Made by a program: the position numbers and the translations under genes. From an uncultured Tessaracoccus sp. (GTDB taxonomy: Bacteria > Actinomycetota > Actinomycetes > Propionibacteriales > Propionibacteriaceae), in the NCBI RefSeq assembly GCF_947255005.1, contig NZ_CAMYFI010000055.1:1-14548 (forward strand): 14,548 nucleotides of DNA, in the 5' to 3' direction. Positions within the stretch are counted from its first letter, which is position 1. Each line of letters starts with the position of its first letter. Of the stretch, positions 1 through 6,435 are shown piece after piece. Below the pieces are notes generated by a model. That model searched no databases. It had not been told where the DNA came from and saw nothing but the letters and a program-made list of their open reading frames with translations.

Positions 1-225
1 GGCCTGCCACACCTGCCCGTCAAAGTCCGCAAGCAAATCGACATGCTTGCCGGGGTCGTCGACGATCACCTCGTCGACGAGGCTGCCTGCAGCAAGTGCT
101 TCGCGCACCGCTTGCCTACCCTCGACGAGAAACTTTCCCGCGACGTCCCGCCCGCGGCGCTGCGTTAAGCGACGAACCGAACGCAACACCCCGACCGGGA
201 GCGCGGCGTCCGGTTCGTGGCGCAC
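1..225 (-). CDS. TrmH/SpoU-family RNA 2'-O-methyltransferase, N-terminal fragment
   Basis: Partial gene: 75 codons are present and the rest lies beyond the left edge. The translation holds the N-terminal substrate-binding signature of SpoU/TrmH enzymes, KFLVEGRQAVREAL at residues 31-44. It is preceded by a basic helix (RSVRRLTQRRGRD, 15-27) and followed by VDEVIVDD (50-57). Family members methylate ribose 2'-OH groups of rRNA or tRNA using S-adenosylmethionine; the SAM-binding knot would be in the missing C-terminal part. I chose GTG at 225 because it lies 7 nt after the rplT stop and opens the conserved region. No strong Shine-Dalgarno sequence is visible, so translation may be coupled to rplT. 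A methyltransferase of this family directly after rplT is a common actinobacterial arrangement (tsnR in mycobacteria), which supports the call. Whether the target is 23S rRNA cannot be told from this fragment. Confidence 0.85.
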   Translation of the reverse strand, partial: MRHEPDAALPVGVLRSVRRLTQRRGRDVAGKFLVEGRQAVREALAAGSLVDEVIVDDPGKHVDLLADFDGQVWQA

Positions 226-232
226 TGCGGAA

Positions 233-598
233 TCAGGCGGCGCTGGCCTGATGCTCCTTCGCAACTGCGACGAGCTGGTTAAACGCCGGGACGTCGTTGA
301 CTGCCAGATCAGCCAGGATCTTGCGATCCACTTCGACGCCAGCGTTCTTCAAACCGTTGATGAAGCGGTTGTAAGTCATGCCCTCCGCGCGGCAGCCAGC
401 ATTGATGCGCTGGATCCACAGCGACCGGAAGTCGCCTTTCTTGGCGCGGCGGTCACGGTAGCTGTAGGTGGCGGAGTGGAGAAGCTGCTCCTTCGCCTTG
501 CGGTACAGCCGCGAGCGCTGGCCACGGTAGCCCGATGCCTGCTCGAGAACCTCGCGACGCTTCTTCTTGGCGTTAACAGAACGCTTTACGCGTGCCAT
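233..598 (-). CDS. rplT: 50S ribosomal protein bL20
   Basis: A complete 121-residue protein of normal bL20 length. It has the highly basic N-terminus (MARVKRSVNAKKKRREVLEQ), the aromatic/basic LLHSATYSYRDRRAKKGDFR block (residues 39-58), and the IQRINAGCR and MTYNRFINGLK segments typical of the family. bL20 binds 23S rRNA, is essential early in 50S assembly, and in several bacteria represses its own operon by binding the leader or intergenic RNA. The ATG at 598 has a clear AAGGAG at 604-609, 5 nt upstream. It is the third gene of infC-rpmI-rplT, with 47 nt separating it from rpmI. It is followed closely by a methyltransferase gene. Confidence 0.98.
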   Translation of the reverse strand: MARVKRSVNAKKKRREVLEQASGYRGQRSRLYRKAKEQLLHSATYSYRDRRAKKGDFRSLWIQRINAGCRAEGMTYNRFINGLKNAGVEVDRKILADLAVNDVPAFNQLVAVAKEHQASAA

Positions 599-645
599 GG
601 TGACTCCTTGAACAAAAAACTTGGACGGATGGGGGCGGGAACGGC

Positions 646-852
646 TTAGCGACCCTTGTGCTTGCCGAGCAGCTTGCGGGCCTTCTTGGCCTCGACGTCG
701 ACAACCTCGACGTTGCCGCTCAGGCGGCGGATACGTCGCGAGGTCTTGTGCTCGTTGAGGTGGCCAAGGTTGGCCTGGCGGCGCATGAGTTTGCCCGTCC
801 CGGTGGTCTTGAAGCGCTTCTTGGCGCCGGAGTGCGTCTTCATTTTCGGCAT
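646..852 (-). CDS. rpmI: 50S ribosomal protein bL35
   Basis: A complete 68-residue protein with the bL35 signature MPKMKTHSGAKKRFKTTGTG at the N-terminus and the family core RRQANLGHLNEHKTSRRIRRL (residues 24-44) in full. It is a small basic component of the 50S subunit. The ATG at 852 is preceded by a moderate purine-rich GAAAGTGAG. It lies 44 nt after the infC stop and 47 nt before rplT, so it is almost certainly part of one mRNA with both. Its expression should therefore depend on the promoter and attenuator in front of infC. Nothing about the protein is unusual. Confidence 0.97.
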   Translation of the reverse strand: MPKMKTHSGAKKRFKTTGTGKLMRRQANLGHLNEHKTSRRIRRLSGNVEVVDVEAKKARKLLGKHKGR

Positions 853-896
853 GACGTGCTCACTTTCTGTATGAGGGAAATCAGGGACACGCCTCG

Positions 897-1586
897 TCAG
901 AGGTCGATGTCCGGGTCCATGTTGTCGGCAGGGCCGCGCTTCTTCTTGGCAGGCTTATTGGCTGCGGCCTTGGCGCGCATCTCCGCTTCTGCGGCCTTGT
1001 CTGCAGCGGCGTTCTCTTTGCGCTGCTCCATGCGGCGCGTGCGATCCTTGTCGCGGTCGGCCTTGGCGTCACTCTTCTTCTTCGTGGGGCCAAGCACCAT
1101 GAGCATGTTGCGGCCGTCCTGTTTGGGCGCCGACTCGACGAAACCGAACTCAGCGACATCGTCGGCGAGGCGCTGCAGCAACTGGATACCCAGCTCAGGA
1201 CGCGACTGCTCGCGGCCGCGGAACATAATGGTGATTTTAACCTTGTCGCCGCCCTTGAGGAATCGGACGACGTGGCCCTTCTTCGTCTCGTAATCGTGGT
1301 TGTCAATCTTGAGACGCAGCTTCATCTCCTTGGTGGAGACGTTCGACTGGTTGCGGCGTGCGTCGCGCACTTTCTGGGCGGCTTCGTACTTGTACTTACC
1401 GTAGTCCATGAGCTTCGCGACGGGTGGACGCGCCTGCGGAGCCACCTCGACGAGATCGAGCTCGCTCTCCTGCGCAAGACGCAGAGCATCCTCGACCCGG
1501 ACGATACCGACTTGCTCGCCTTTAGGGCCGACGAGTCGGACTTCGGGAACTCGAATGCGATCGTTGATCCGCGGTTCAGTGCTGAT
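897..1586 (-). CDS. infC: Translation initiation factor IF-3 (ATC start)
   Basis: IF-3 binds the 30S subunit, prevents premature 50S joining and proofreads the initiator tRNA/start codon pairing. Counted from ATC at 1586 the protein has 229 residues: N-domain with EPRINDRIRVPEVRLVG (4-20) and RPPVAKLMDYGKYKYE (53-68), a linker, and the C-domain with KKGHVVRFLKGGDKVKITIMF (102-122) and QDGRNMLMVLGP (156-167). A Lys/Ala-rich acidic-ended tail (about 170-229) follows, as in other actinobacterial IF-3s. I chose ATC at 1584-1586 because a perfect AGGAGG (1591-1596) ends 4 nt before it and the family sequence begins there. The only longer ordinary start, TTG at 1604, would put that Shine-Dalgarno inside the coding region and has none of its own. 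It is the first gene of infC-rpmI-rplT, downstream of a promoter and attenuator. Confidence 0.95.
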   Translation of the reverse strand: MSTEPRINDRIRVPEVRLVGPKGEQVGIVRVEDALRLAQESELDLVEVAPQARPPVAKLMDYGKYKYEAAQKVRDARRNQSNVSTKEMKLRLKIDNHDYETKKGHVVRFLKGGDKVKITIMFRGREQSRPELGIQLLQRLADDVAEFGFVESAPKQDGRNMLMVLGPTKKKSDAKADRDKDRTRRMEQRKENAAADKAAEAEMRAKAAANKPAKKKRGPADNMDPDIDL

Positions 1587-1590
1587 GACG

Positions 1591-1596
1591 CCTCCT
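1591..1596 (-). promoter_or_regulatory. Shine-Dalgarno AGGAGG that sets the infC start at ATC
   Basis: On the minus strand AGGAGG is followed by CGTC and then ATC AGC ACT GAA. No ATG, GTG or TTG lies within reach downstream of this site in the infC frame, so it points to the ATC (1586-1584) as the initiation codon. A non-AUG start on infC is established in Escherichia coli (AUU), where IF-3 discriminates against its own start codon. Confidence 0.8.
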
Positions 1597-1620
1597 GGGT
1601 ACAAGTTTGACGATCAACTC

Positions 1621-1647
1621 AAAAAGGCCCCCGCGCATGCGAAGGCC
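1621..1647 (-). terminator. Intrinsic terminator inside the infC leader
   Basis: Minus-strand stem GGCCTTCGC / GCGGGGGCC: nine pairs with two G-U wobbles and a 4-nt ATGC loop, followed at once by five T (1625-1621). It ends about 35 nt upstream of the infC start. It cannot be the end of an upstream gene, because the infC promoter lies before it. It therefore most likely acts as a regulated attenuator. Confidence 0.75.
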
Positions 1648-1753
1648 GACGCGAAACATTCGCGTGTTGACCCGGCCGCCTAGGCAGTTCACGGGTGGGA
1701 GTGGCCTCCACTTGAGCGGATCGACCCTTCTGGGTGATCAAATTGCTCATGCA

Positions 1754-1782
1754 ATCTTACCCGAAGGTGCCTCTCCCGCCAA
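1754..1782 (-). promoter_or_regulatory. SigmaA-type promoter of infC-rpmI-rplT
   Basis: On the minus strand TTGGCG (1782-1777), a 17-nt spacer, then TAAGAT (1759-1754). This is the best promoter match in the window, with the optimal spacing. The predicted start is near 1747, giving a leader of about 160 nt. It makes infC independent of the sugar-transport genes upstream. Confidence 0.65.
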
Positions 1783-1809
1783 AACACGTTGCTGCGCAAG
1801 TATTGCGAA

Positions 1810-1827
1810 GCATACCGAGCTGTATGC
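1810..1827 (-). repeat. Perfect inverted repeat upstream of the infC promoter
   Basis: GCATAC-N6-GTATGC, two 6-nt arms around CGAGCT, lying about 28 nt upstream of the infC -35 box. No T-run follows on either strand, so it is a poor intrinsic terminator. It could be a protein-binding site, or a weak 3' hairpin of the sugar-transport mRNA. Confidence 0.5.
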
Positions 1828-1907
1828 ACCATCCGGCTCTCCCCATCACGCCGCACATGAACGTACCCAGGACCGACGCCACGCCGCCCTGCCCAGCCCA
1901 CTGCGGT

Positions 1908-1927
1908 ACCTTGCAAAACCTTGCAAA
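1908..1927. repeat. Tandem direct repeat of 10 bp
   Basis: ACCTTGCAAA occurs twice without a gap (1908-1917 and 1918-1927). It sits in the 380-bp gene-free stretch between the 3' end of the ABC ATPase gene and infC. Each unit contains the palindrome TTGCAA, in the style of half-sites for LacI-family regulators, but no promoter is visible next to it. Apart from this repeat, the inverted repeat at 1810-1827, the infC promoter and the leader, I see nothing in this stretch. No clear terminator follows the ABC operon. Confidence 0.6.
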
Positions 1928-1966
1928 GTGCACCTACCTGACGAGCATCGACGGATCCTTGGCCTC

Positions 1967-3214
1967 TCAGCGCTCAGCGTGTTTCGCTCGCTCGATCTCC
2001 CGAGCTCGTTCTTCATTCGCTTCGCTCGTGAGTTGGGCTCCGGCCTCCTCGTCACGGGTGAGGTTCTCCCCCGACTCGACGTCGAAGACGTGCAGCTTTC
2101 GCCCGTCAACCCACAGTTCCGCTTCCTCACCGCCTCGGATACGACTGGATGCATCGAACGCTGCCACAACCTGGGGCTGCATCTCCTCCCCATCGAGATC
2201 TTGAGCAAGCTCGTCGAGGCGTTGCTGAATCTTCGCGTTGGGCTCATAGCGGATATAGCCGTATTGCTCGTTGCCCAGCCACTCGGTGTGGTTTACCTGA
2301 GCGGTAAAGGTCGTGCCGTGCTCACGCAAAGCACTGTCGACGAGCTTCGCATCCTCAAAGTGTTCTGGGCGCACACCGAGAAGGACAACATCCCGCCCTT
2401 CCGCCGCCCTGAGCAACCTCTCGGGCATCTGCAATTCCCCAAGCGGGGTCTGCATCTTTCCGTTGCTCACATGCGCAGGCAAGAAATTCATGGACGGGGC
2501 ACCGATGAACCCAGCGACGAACAAGTTCGCTGGCTGCTCGTAGAGCTCTCGCGGTGAAGCAATTTGTTGCAGCACACCCTTTTTGAGAACAGCCACGCGG
2601 TCACCCAGTGTCATCGCCTCCGTTTGATCATGTGTCACGTAAATCGCCGTGAAACCGAGCCGGCGTTGCAGCTGCGCAATCTGCGTTCGCATCTGTCCCC
2701 GCAGTTTGGCATCGAGGTTAGACAACGGCTCGTCGAATAGAAATGCATCGGCATCTCGGACGATTGAGCGCCCCATAGCCACCCGCTGCCGTTGACCACC
2801 AGAGAGGTTTCCCGGCTTCCGCTCGAGGTGGTCGGTCAGATCAAGCATTGCTGCTGCCTGTTCAACCTTTCTCTTCACTTCCTCATCATCAAGCTTGTTC
2901 TTGCTCAGTCGGAGCGGGAAGGCGATGTTCTCGAACACCGTGAGGTGTGGATACAGCGCGTAGTTTTGAAACACCATAGCCAGATTGCGGTCACGCGGGG
3001 CGACCTCGTTCACTTTCTTGCCATCGATGAGCAGCTCGCCCGATGTGATGTCTTCGAGCCCTACCACCATCCGTAACAGTGTGGATTTTCCACAGCCGGA
3101 CGGACCGACCAGAATGATGAACTCCCCATCCTCAATGTCAATGCTGACGTCATTAATTGCAGGGTAGCCGTCGTCATATCGCTTGACGAGATTTTTCAAA
3201 GAAATGGTTGACAT
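1967..3214 (-). CDS. sugC: Sugar ABC importer ATP-binding subunit (SugC/MsmX/UgpC type)
   Basis: Cytoplasmic ATPase energising the importer encoded just upstream; 415 residues from ATG at 3214. Visible motifs: Walker A GPSGCGKST (37-45), Q-loop Q83 in QNYALYPH, signature LSGGQ (137-141), Walker B FLFDEP (158-163), D-loop SNLD (165-168), and H-loop H195 in THDQTEA. A MalK-like C-terminal regulatory (TOBE) region begins at about 235 and contains GVRPEHF. An unusually long, charged, Glu/Arg-rich tail covers roughly the last 35 residues. I preferred ATG 3214 over the longer frame (to 3241) because MSTISLKNLVKRY is the family start and AGGAG lies 4 nt upstream. It follows the permease gene by 10 nt. 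Membership in the MalK subfamily is certain; the name sugC rests on the LpqY-like partner. Confidence 0.9.
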   Translation of the reverse strand: MSTISLKNLVKRYDDGYPAINDVSIDIEDGEFIILVGPSGCGKSTLLRMVVGLEDITSGELLIDGKKVNEVAPRDRNLAMVFQNYALYPHLTVFENIAFPLRLSKNKLDDEEVKRKVEQAAAMLDLTDHLERKPGNLSGGQRQRVAMGRSIVRDADAFLFDEPLSNLDAKLRGQMRTQIAQLQRRLGFTAIYVTHDQTEAMTLGDRVAVLKKGVLQQIASPRELYEQPANLFVAGFIGAPSMNFLPAHVSNGKMQTPLGELQMPERLLRAAEGRDVVLLGVRPEHFEDAKLVDSALREHGTTFTAQVNHTEWLGNEQYGYIRYEPNAKIQQRLDELAQDLDGEEMQPQVVAAFDASSRIRGGEEAELWVDGRKLHVFDVESGENLTRDEEAGAQLTSEANEERAREIERAKHAER

Positions 3215-3224
3215 GATTCTCCTA

Positions 3225-4049
3225 TCAGCCCTTGACAGCACCTTGAGTCAAGCCAGAGACAATCTGACGCTGGAATAGCATAACGATAATAATGACGGGA
3301 ATGGTGACGATAATTGCAGCAGCAGAGATAGCCCCGGTAGGCTCCTCGAACTGCGATGCCCCGGTAAAGAATGCCAGTGCAGCTGGAACTGGGCGAGCAG
3401 CAGACGTTGAAGTCAACGAGATGCCGTACACGAAATCATTCCACGCAATAAAAAATGCGATGATCGCAGTAGTGAACACGCCGGGAGCTGCGAGCGGCAC
3501 GATGACCTTACGAAAGGCCTGCCAGTTCGTGGCACCGTCGACTTGCGCTGCTTTCTCTAGATCCCATGGAATCTGCTGAAAGAAGGCAGAGAGTGTGTAG
3601 ATGGAGATAGGCAGGGTGAGCGAGAGGTACGGAATGATCAAGCCGGGCCAGGTATCGTACAGTCCAACCGTTCGCCACACATTGAACAACGGCGTCACGA
3701 TCGAGATCACTGGAAAGATGGACACACCCAGAGCAGTAGCCAAGATGATCCGCTTTCCAGGAAAGTCAAGCCTAGCAATGGCGTAGGCACATAACGTCGC
3801 CAAGACAACAGCAATGAGAGTCGAGATCAGCGTAATACCCAGCGAGTTGATCAACGCCGGAATGAAAAGGTCTGATGCTGACCCAGCAAAGATATTGGTG
3901 TAGTTCTCGGCAGTCCAATTATTTGGCAACAGCTTTCCTGAAGAAAGCTCAGCGGTAGGTTTGAACGATGTGGCCAGAATCGAGAAGACCGGAAACAGCG
4001 TATAGATCCCAACGAAGATGGCAATCACCGTCCACATGAGCTTCTTCAT
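3225..4049 (-). CDS. sugB: Sugar ABC importer permease (SugB/MalG type)
   Basis: 274-residue inner-membrane permease with six predicted membrane segments: about 6-28, 66-92, 100-120, 134-157, 187-204 and 240-262. The cytoplasmic EAA loop, which docks with the ATPase, is visible as EKAAQVDGATNWQAF followed by KVIVPLAAPG. The MalG-type features are the N-terminal YTLFPVFSILATSFKP and a short C-terminal tail. ATG 4049 lies one base after the stop of the first permease gene, so translation is probably coupled. It would form a heterodimer with the other permease to make the channel. Base composition is clearly more AT-rich than that of the flanking genes. The gene symbol is by homology and context. 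Confidence 0.87.
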   Translation of the reverse strand: MKKLMWTVIAIFVGIYTLFPVFSILATSFKPTAELSSGKLLPNNWTAENYTNIFAGSASDLFIPALINSLGITLISTLIAVVLATLCAYAIARLDFPGKRIILATALGVSIFPVISIVTPLFNVWRTVGLYDTWPGLIIPYLSLTLPISIYTLSAFFQQIPWDLEKAAQVDGATNWQAFRKVIVPLAAPGVFTTAIIAFFIAWNDFVYGISLTSTSAARPVPAALAFFTGASQFEEPTGAISAAAIIVTIPVIIIVMLFQRQIVSGLTQGAVKG

Positions 4050-4050
4050 G

Positions 4051-4977
4051 TCAGCGGCCTCCCTGAGCTAGATCCACTTTGAACCCTTTGATGGCGACCA
4101 CAGAAATAAGGATCACGCACAAAAACAAGACCACCGAGATAGCGGAGCCCATGCCAATTTCGAGTCTGCCGATAGAGGTTCGATAGGCCAAGAGCGATAG
4201 CACCTCAGTGCCATAAGCACCGTTGGTCATGATGAAGATGTTGTCGAAGATCCGGAATGCATCCAGAGCCCGGAACAGAACCGCCACCATGATGGCCGCC
4301 TTCATGTTGGGGAGGATCACACGGCTCATACGCTCCCACCACGTAGCCCCGTCGACCTTGGAGGCCTCCGTGAGCTCGCCTGGCACCTGCGCCAGTCCGG
4401 ACAAAAGCAACAGCGAAATGAACGGGGTGGTCTTCCAGATTTCTGAGGCCATGATCACGAACAGAGCTGTGGCCGGCGAGCTGAACCAGTCGGTAGTTTC
4501 AGTAATTCCTGGCACCCAACTAAACCAGTGGTTGACGAAGCCAGAGTTCAAATCGAAGGCATAGAACCAGGCAAACGCCGAAACTACCGTGATGGTGCCA
4601 TAGGGAACCAGAATGGCAGTACGCAACGGCCCCCGGAACCCTCGTATAGCGTTATGCATTACCAATGCTAGAGCGAACCCGAGAACCAACTCGACCGCCA
4701 CGGTGACGACGGTGATCAACGACGTCACGCCGAACGCCTTCCAAAACACCACATCTGAGAAAATCACAGCATAGTTATCGAGGAAGACAAACTTTTTCTC
4801 ATTGGGGGCCGTGAGGCGATAAGAGAACAGCGAGTCGAAGATGGCTTGCATAATCGGATACACGGTGACCGCCAGCATAATGATAAAAGCTGGGCCTGCG
4901 AGGATCCACCCCAGGCGTCGTTCTGCCCGGGCACGCTCGGATAACGGTGGTTTTGCAGTCTTGGTATTTGTGCTCAC
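4051..4977 (-). CDS. sugA: Sugar ABC importer permease (SugA/MalF type)
   Basis: 308-residue permease with an N-terminal cytoplasmic stretch rich in Arg/Lys, then six predicted membrane segments beginning with LGWILAGPAFIIMLAVTVYP (about 22-41). Its EAA loop reads EASKVDGATWWERMSRVILP. FRIFDNIFIMT and the C-terminal membrane segment are typical of MalF/UgpA-like subunits. It starts at GTG 4977, whose bases overlap the stop of the binding-protein gene as GTGA, and it ends one base before the second permease. This is a tight four-gene operon. It pairs with the downstream permease; specificity comes from the binding protein. Confidence 0.87.
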   Translation of the reverse strand: MSTNTKTAKPPLSERARAERRLGWILAGPAFIIMLAVTVYPIMQAIFDSLFSYRLTAPNEKKFVFLDNYAVIFSDVVFWKAFGVTSLITVVTVAVELVLGFALALVMHNAIRGFRGPLRTAILVPYGTITVVSAFAWFYAFDLNSGFVNHWFSWVPGITETTDWFSSPATALFVIMASEIWKTTPFISLLLLSGLAQVPGELTEASKVDGATWWERMSRVILPNMKAAIMVAVLFRALDAFRIFDNIFIMTNGAYGTEVLSLLAYRTSIGRLEIGMGSAISVVLFLCVILISVVAIKGFKVDLAQGGR

Positions 4978-6245
4978 AGCAAACGCTCCCCTCGCAATAC
5001 TTCGGTGATGAACTGTTGTGTTTCCGACGGTGTCTTGTCGTTCACTTCACTGAGAGGAGTCCAGCGCTGCTGGATAGCCGTCGAAACCTCGTTGTAGAAA
5101 GGAGTTTGGGGACGAGGCGCTGCGGAATTCAATGAATCCCGAATCAGGTCGGCCATGGGATAGGCATCCTGGACAGCGGGATCGTCGTATGCCGCCTCGG
5201 CAGAGGGAGGATTTCCGTTGGTGGCAAAATAGTGGGCCTGATTTTCCGGGGACGTGATGCATACGATGGCTTCATAGGCCAGATCTTGATGCTTACTCGA
5301 GGCGCCGACTCCCAAGTTGATGCCACCCAACGGAGGCGCGGAGTCAGTGCCTTGTTCTACTTGGGGATACAGTGTCCAACCCATATCTTGAGCCACGTCA
5401 GGCGCTTCAGTTTGAAGTGCAGTCCAGACGAAAGGCCAGTTCACCATGAACGATCCCTGTTCGGTGGCAAAGAAATCCTTGTTCGCTGACTCGTCGGCGT
5501 TGACACCCCCTCCGAATAGACGTCGCTGGCCGATGCTGCCAATGATCTCGGCCGCTTTCAGACCTGCCGGAGAGTCCATCCCAAACTGTGTGTCTTCAGC
5601 CTTCGCGCCCGGATTCTCGATGAGGCTCTGCCCTTGCGATTCGACCAATGCATTGACCCACACCGTCATAGATTCGCCTCGGGTGACTTGTACACCTAGC
5701 TTCTTATTCGTGTGTTCCGCCGCATCCATCAGCTGGTGCCACGTCACGGGCTTTGTCATGTCGAGGCCAGCTGCTTTTGCTACCGACTTGCGGTACCAAA
5801 GCAGTTGTGTGTTTGCCCAAAATGGGACGGTAACGAATTCGTCCTTCCACTTTGCTGACTCGAGTGCGCCGTTAACCACACCTTTCGTACGCTCTTCGAT
5901 CACCTTCGTCGGAACTGGGGCGAGGAACCCAGGCTCCGCTAGTTCGGGGATGAATGGCGGATCGAGGCTCATGATGTCCATGGACCGATCTCCCGCAGCC
6001 AGACGTCTGGCCAGCTGCTCTCGCTGCGAGGAAGCTTCACGCGGCAATAACGAGGTGGTGATTGTGTATTTGCCTGCGGCCTCCTTCGTGCACCGTGCCG
6101 CGATCTCAGCTTGGCCTCCATCATCCGGGTTGATGTACCACATCAGTTGCGGCGTGCGGGGCTGGTTGGAGCATCCGCTCAGCGCGGATATCGCGATAAG
6201 GGCAGCTCCAATAACAGCCGCACCCATGCGTTTTGTTGTTCGCAT
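4974..6245 (-). CDS. lpqY: Trehalose-type substrate-binding lipoprotein (LpqY-like)
   Basis: Extracytoplasmic solute-binding lipoprotein of 423 residues. The start ATG 6245 has GGGAGGA 5 nt upstream and gives a basic N-terminus, a hydrophobic core (8-22) and the lipobox LSGC with C25 as the lipidated residue. Stretches I recognise from mycobacterial LpqY: REQLARRLAAGDRSMDIMSLD (75-95, after PRE), NTQLLWYR (145-152), NWPFVW (269-274) and GGINLGV (307-313). Cysteines 52 and 329 match a likely disulfide pair in LpqY. LpqY-SugABC imports trehalose in mycobacteria, so trehalose is the best guess; another disaccharide is possible. It is the first gene of the operon, overlapping the permease gene by 4 nt. 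The resemblance is from memory, not an alignment. Confidence 0.8.
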   Translation of the reverse strand: MRTTKRMGAAVIGAALIAISALSGCSNQPRTPQLMWYINPDDGGQAEIAARCTKEAAGKYTITTSLLPREASSQREQLARRLAAGDRSMDIMSLDPPFIPELAEPGFLAPVPTKVIEERTKGVVNGALESAKWKDEFVTVPFWANTQLLWYRKSVAKAAGLDMTKPVTWHQLMDAAEHTNKKLGVQVTRGESMTVWVNALVESQGQSLIENPGAKAEDTQFGMDSPAGLKAAEIIGSIGQRRLFGGGVNADESANKDFFATEQGSFMVNWPFVWTALQTEAPDVAQDMGWTLYPQVEQGTDSAPPLGGINLGVGASSKHQDLAYEAIVCITSPENQAHYFATNGNPPSAEAAYDDPAVQDAYPMADLIRDSLNSAAPRPQTPFYNEVSTAIQQRWTPLSEVNDKTPSETQQFITEVLRGERLL

Positions 6246-6305
6246 CCTCGTCCTCCCACATCCTTGTGGTTCCAAATGTCGGTGTAACCCACCTCGGTAG
6301 TAGTC

Positions 6306-6334
6306 ACGTTACCCCGACACGAGCTCACAACGAA
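6306..6334 (-). promoter_or_regulatory. Candidate promoter of the lpqY-sugABC operon
   Basis: On the minus strand TTCGTT (6334-6329), a 17-nt spacer and TAACGT (6311-6306). The -10 fits the actinobacterial TANNNT pattern; the -35 is weak. It would start transcription near 6299, about 54 nt before the lpqY ATG. It overlaps an inverted repeat that could be its operator. Confidence 0.35.
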
Positions 6335-6342
6335 CAGCTCGT
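6319..6342. promoter_or_regulatory. Inverted repeat overlapping the lpqY promoter (possible operator)
   Basis: ACGAGCT-N10-AGCTCGT, two perfect 7-nt arms, covers the proposed -35 box and spacer. A second pair of 8-nt arms, CCCGACAC (6368-6361) and GTGTCGGG (6320-6313) on the minus strand, encloses most of it. A repressor binding here would block transcription of the importer genes. No regulator gene lies next to the operon, so any repressor would be encoded elsewhere. Confidence 0.4.
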
Positions 6343-6435
6343 CCAGAGGATGGATGCGAAGTGTCGGGCGTCGCCACACGCAGTGATGACTTGAATCAGC
6401 TGACGACCACCCGGCTTCATGCCAACTAGGCAACT

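Larger units (their letters stand above)
1587..1747 (-). promoter_or_regulatory. infC operon leader with terminator/antiterminator pairing
   Basis: Transcribed leader of about 160 nt between the predicted start site and infC. Seen on the minus strand, in order: hairpin GATCACCC-AGAA-GGGTcGATC (1739-1719, one bulged C); hairpin AGTGG-AGG-CCACT (1712-1700); GGCCG (1677-1673), which can pair with CGGCC (1648-1644) around an internal perfect hairpin ACGCGAA-TGT-TTCGCGT (1665-1649); then an intrinsic terminator (1647-1621). The CGGCC strand of the outer pairing overlaps the 5' arm of the terminator, so the two structures exclude each other. That is the design of a transcription attenuator. In Bacillus an L20 leader controls the same three genes; that bL20, or another ligand, acts here is inference. 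Confidence 0.65.

Noticed and set aside
1619..1750. A 43-codon open frame in the infC leader (ATG at 1750, stop TGA at 1619 just after the terminator T-run), a possible leader peptide.
   Set aside because: The ATG is only 4 nt below the -10 box and lies before the likely transcription start. No Shine-Dalgarno fits, and the frame has no run of regulatory codons.
6246..6433. An 84-codon minus-strand frame upstream of lpqY.
   Set aside because: It overlaps the promoter and inverted repeats, runs into lpqY in another frame, and shows no family resemblance.
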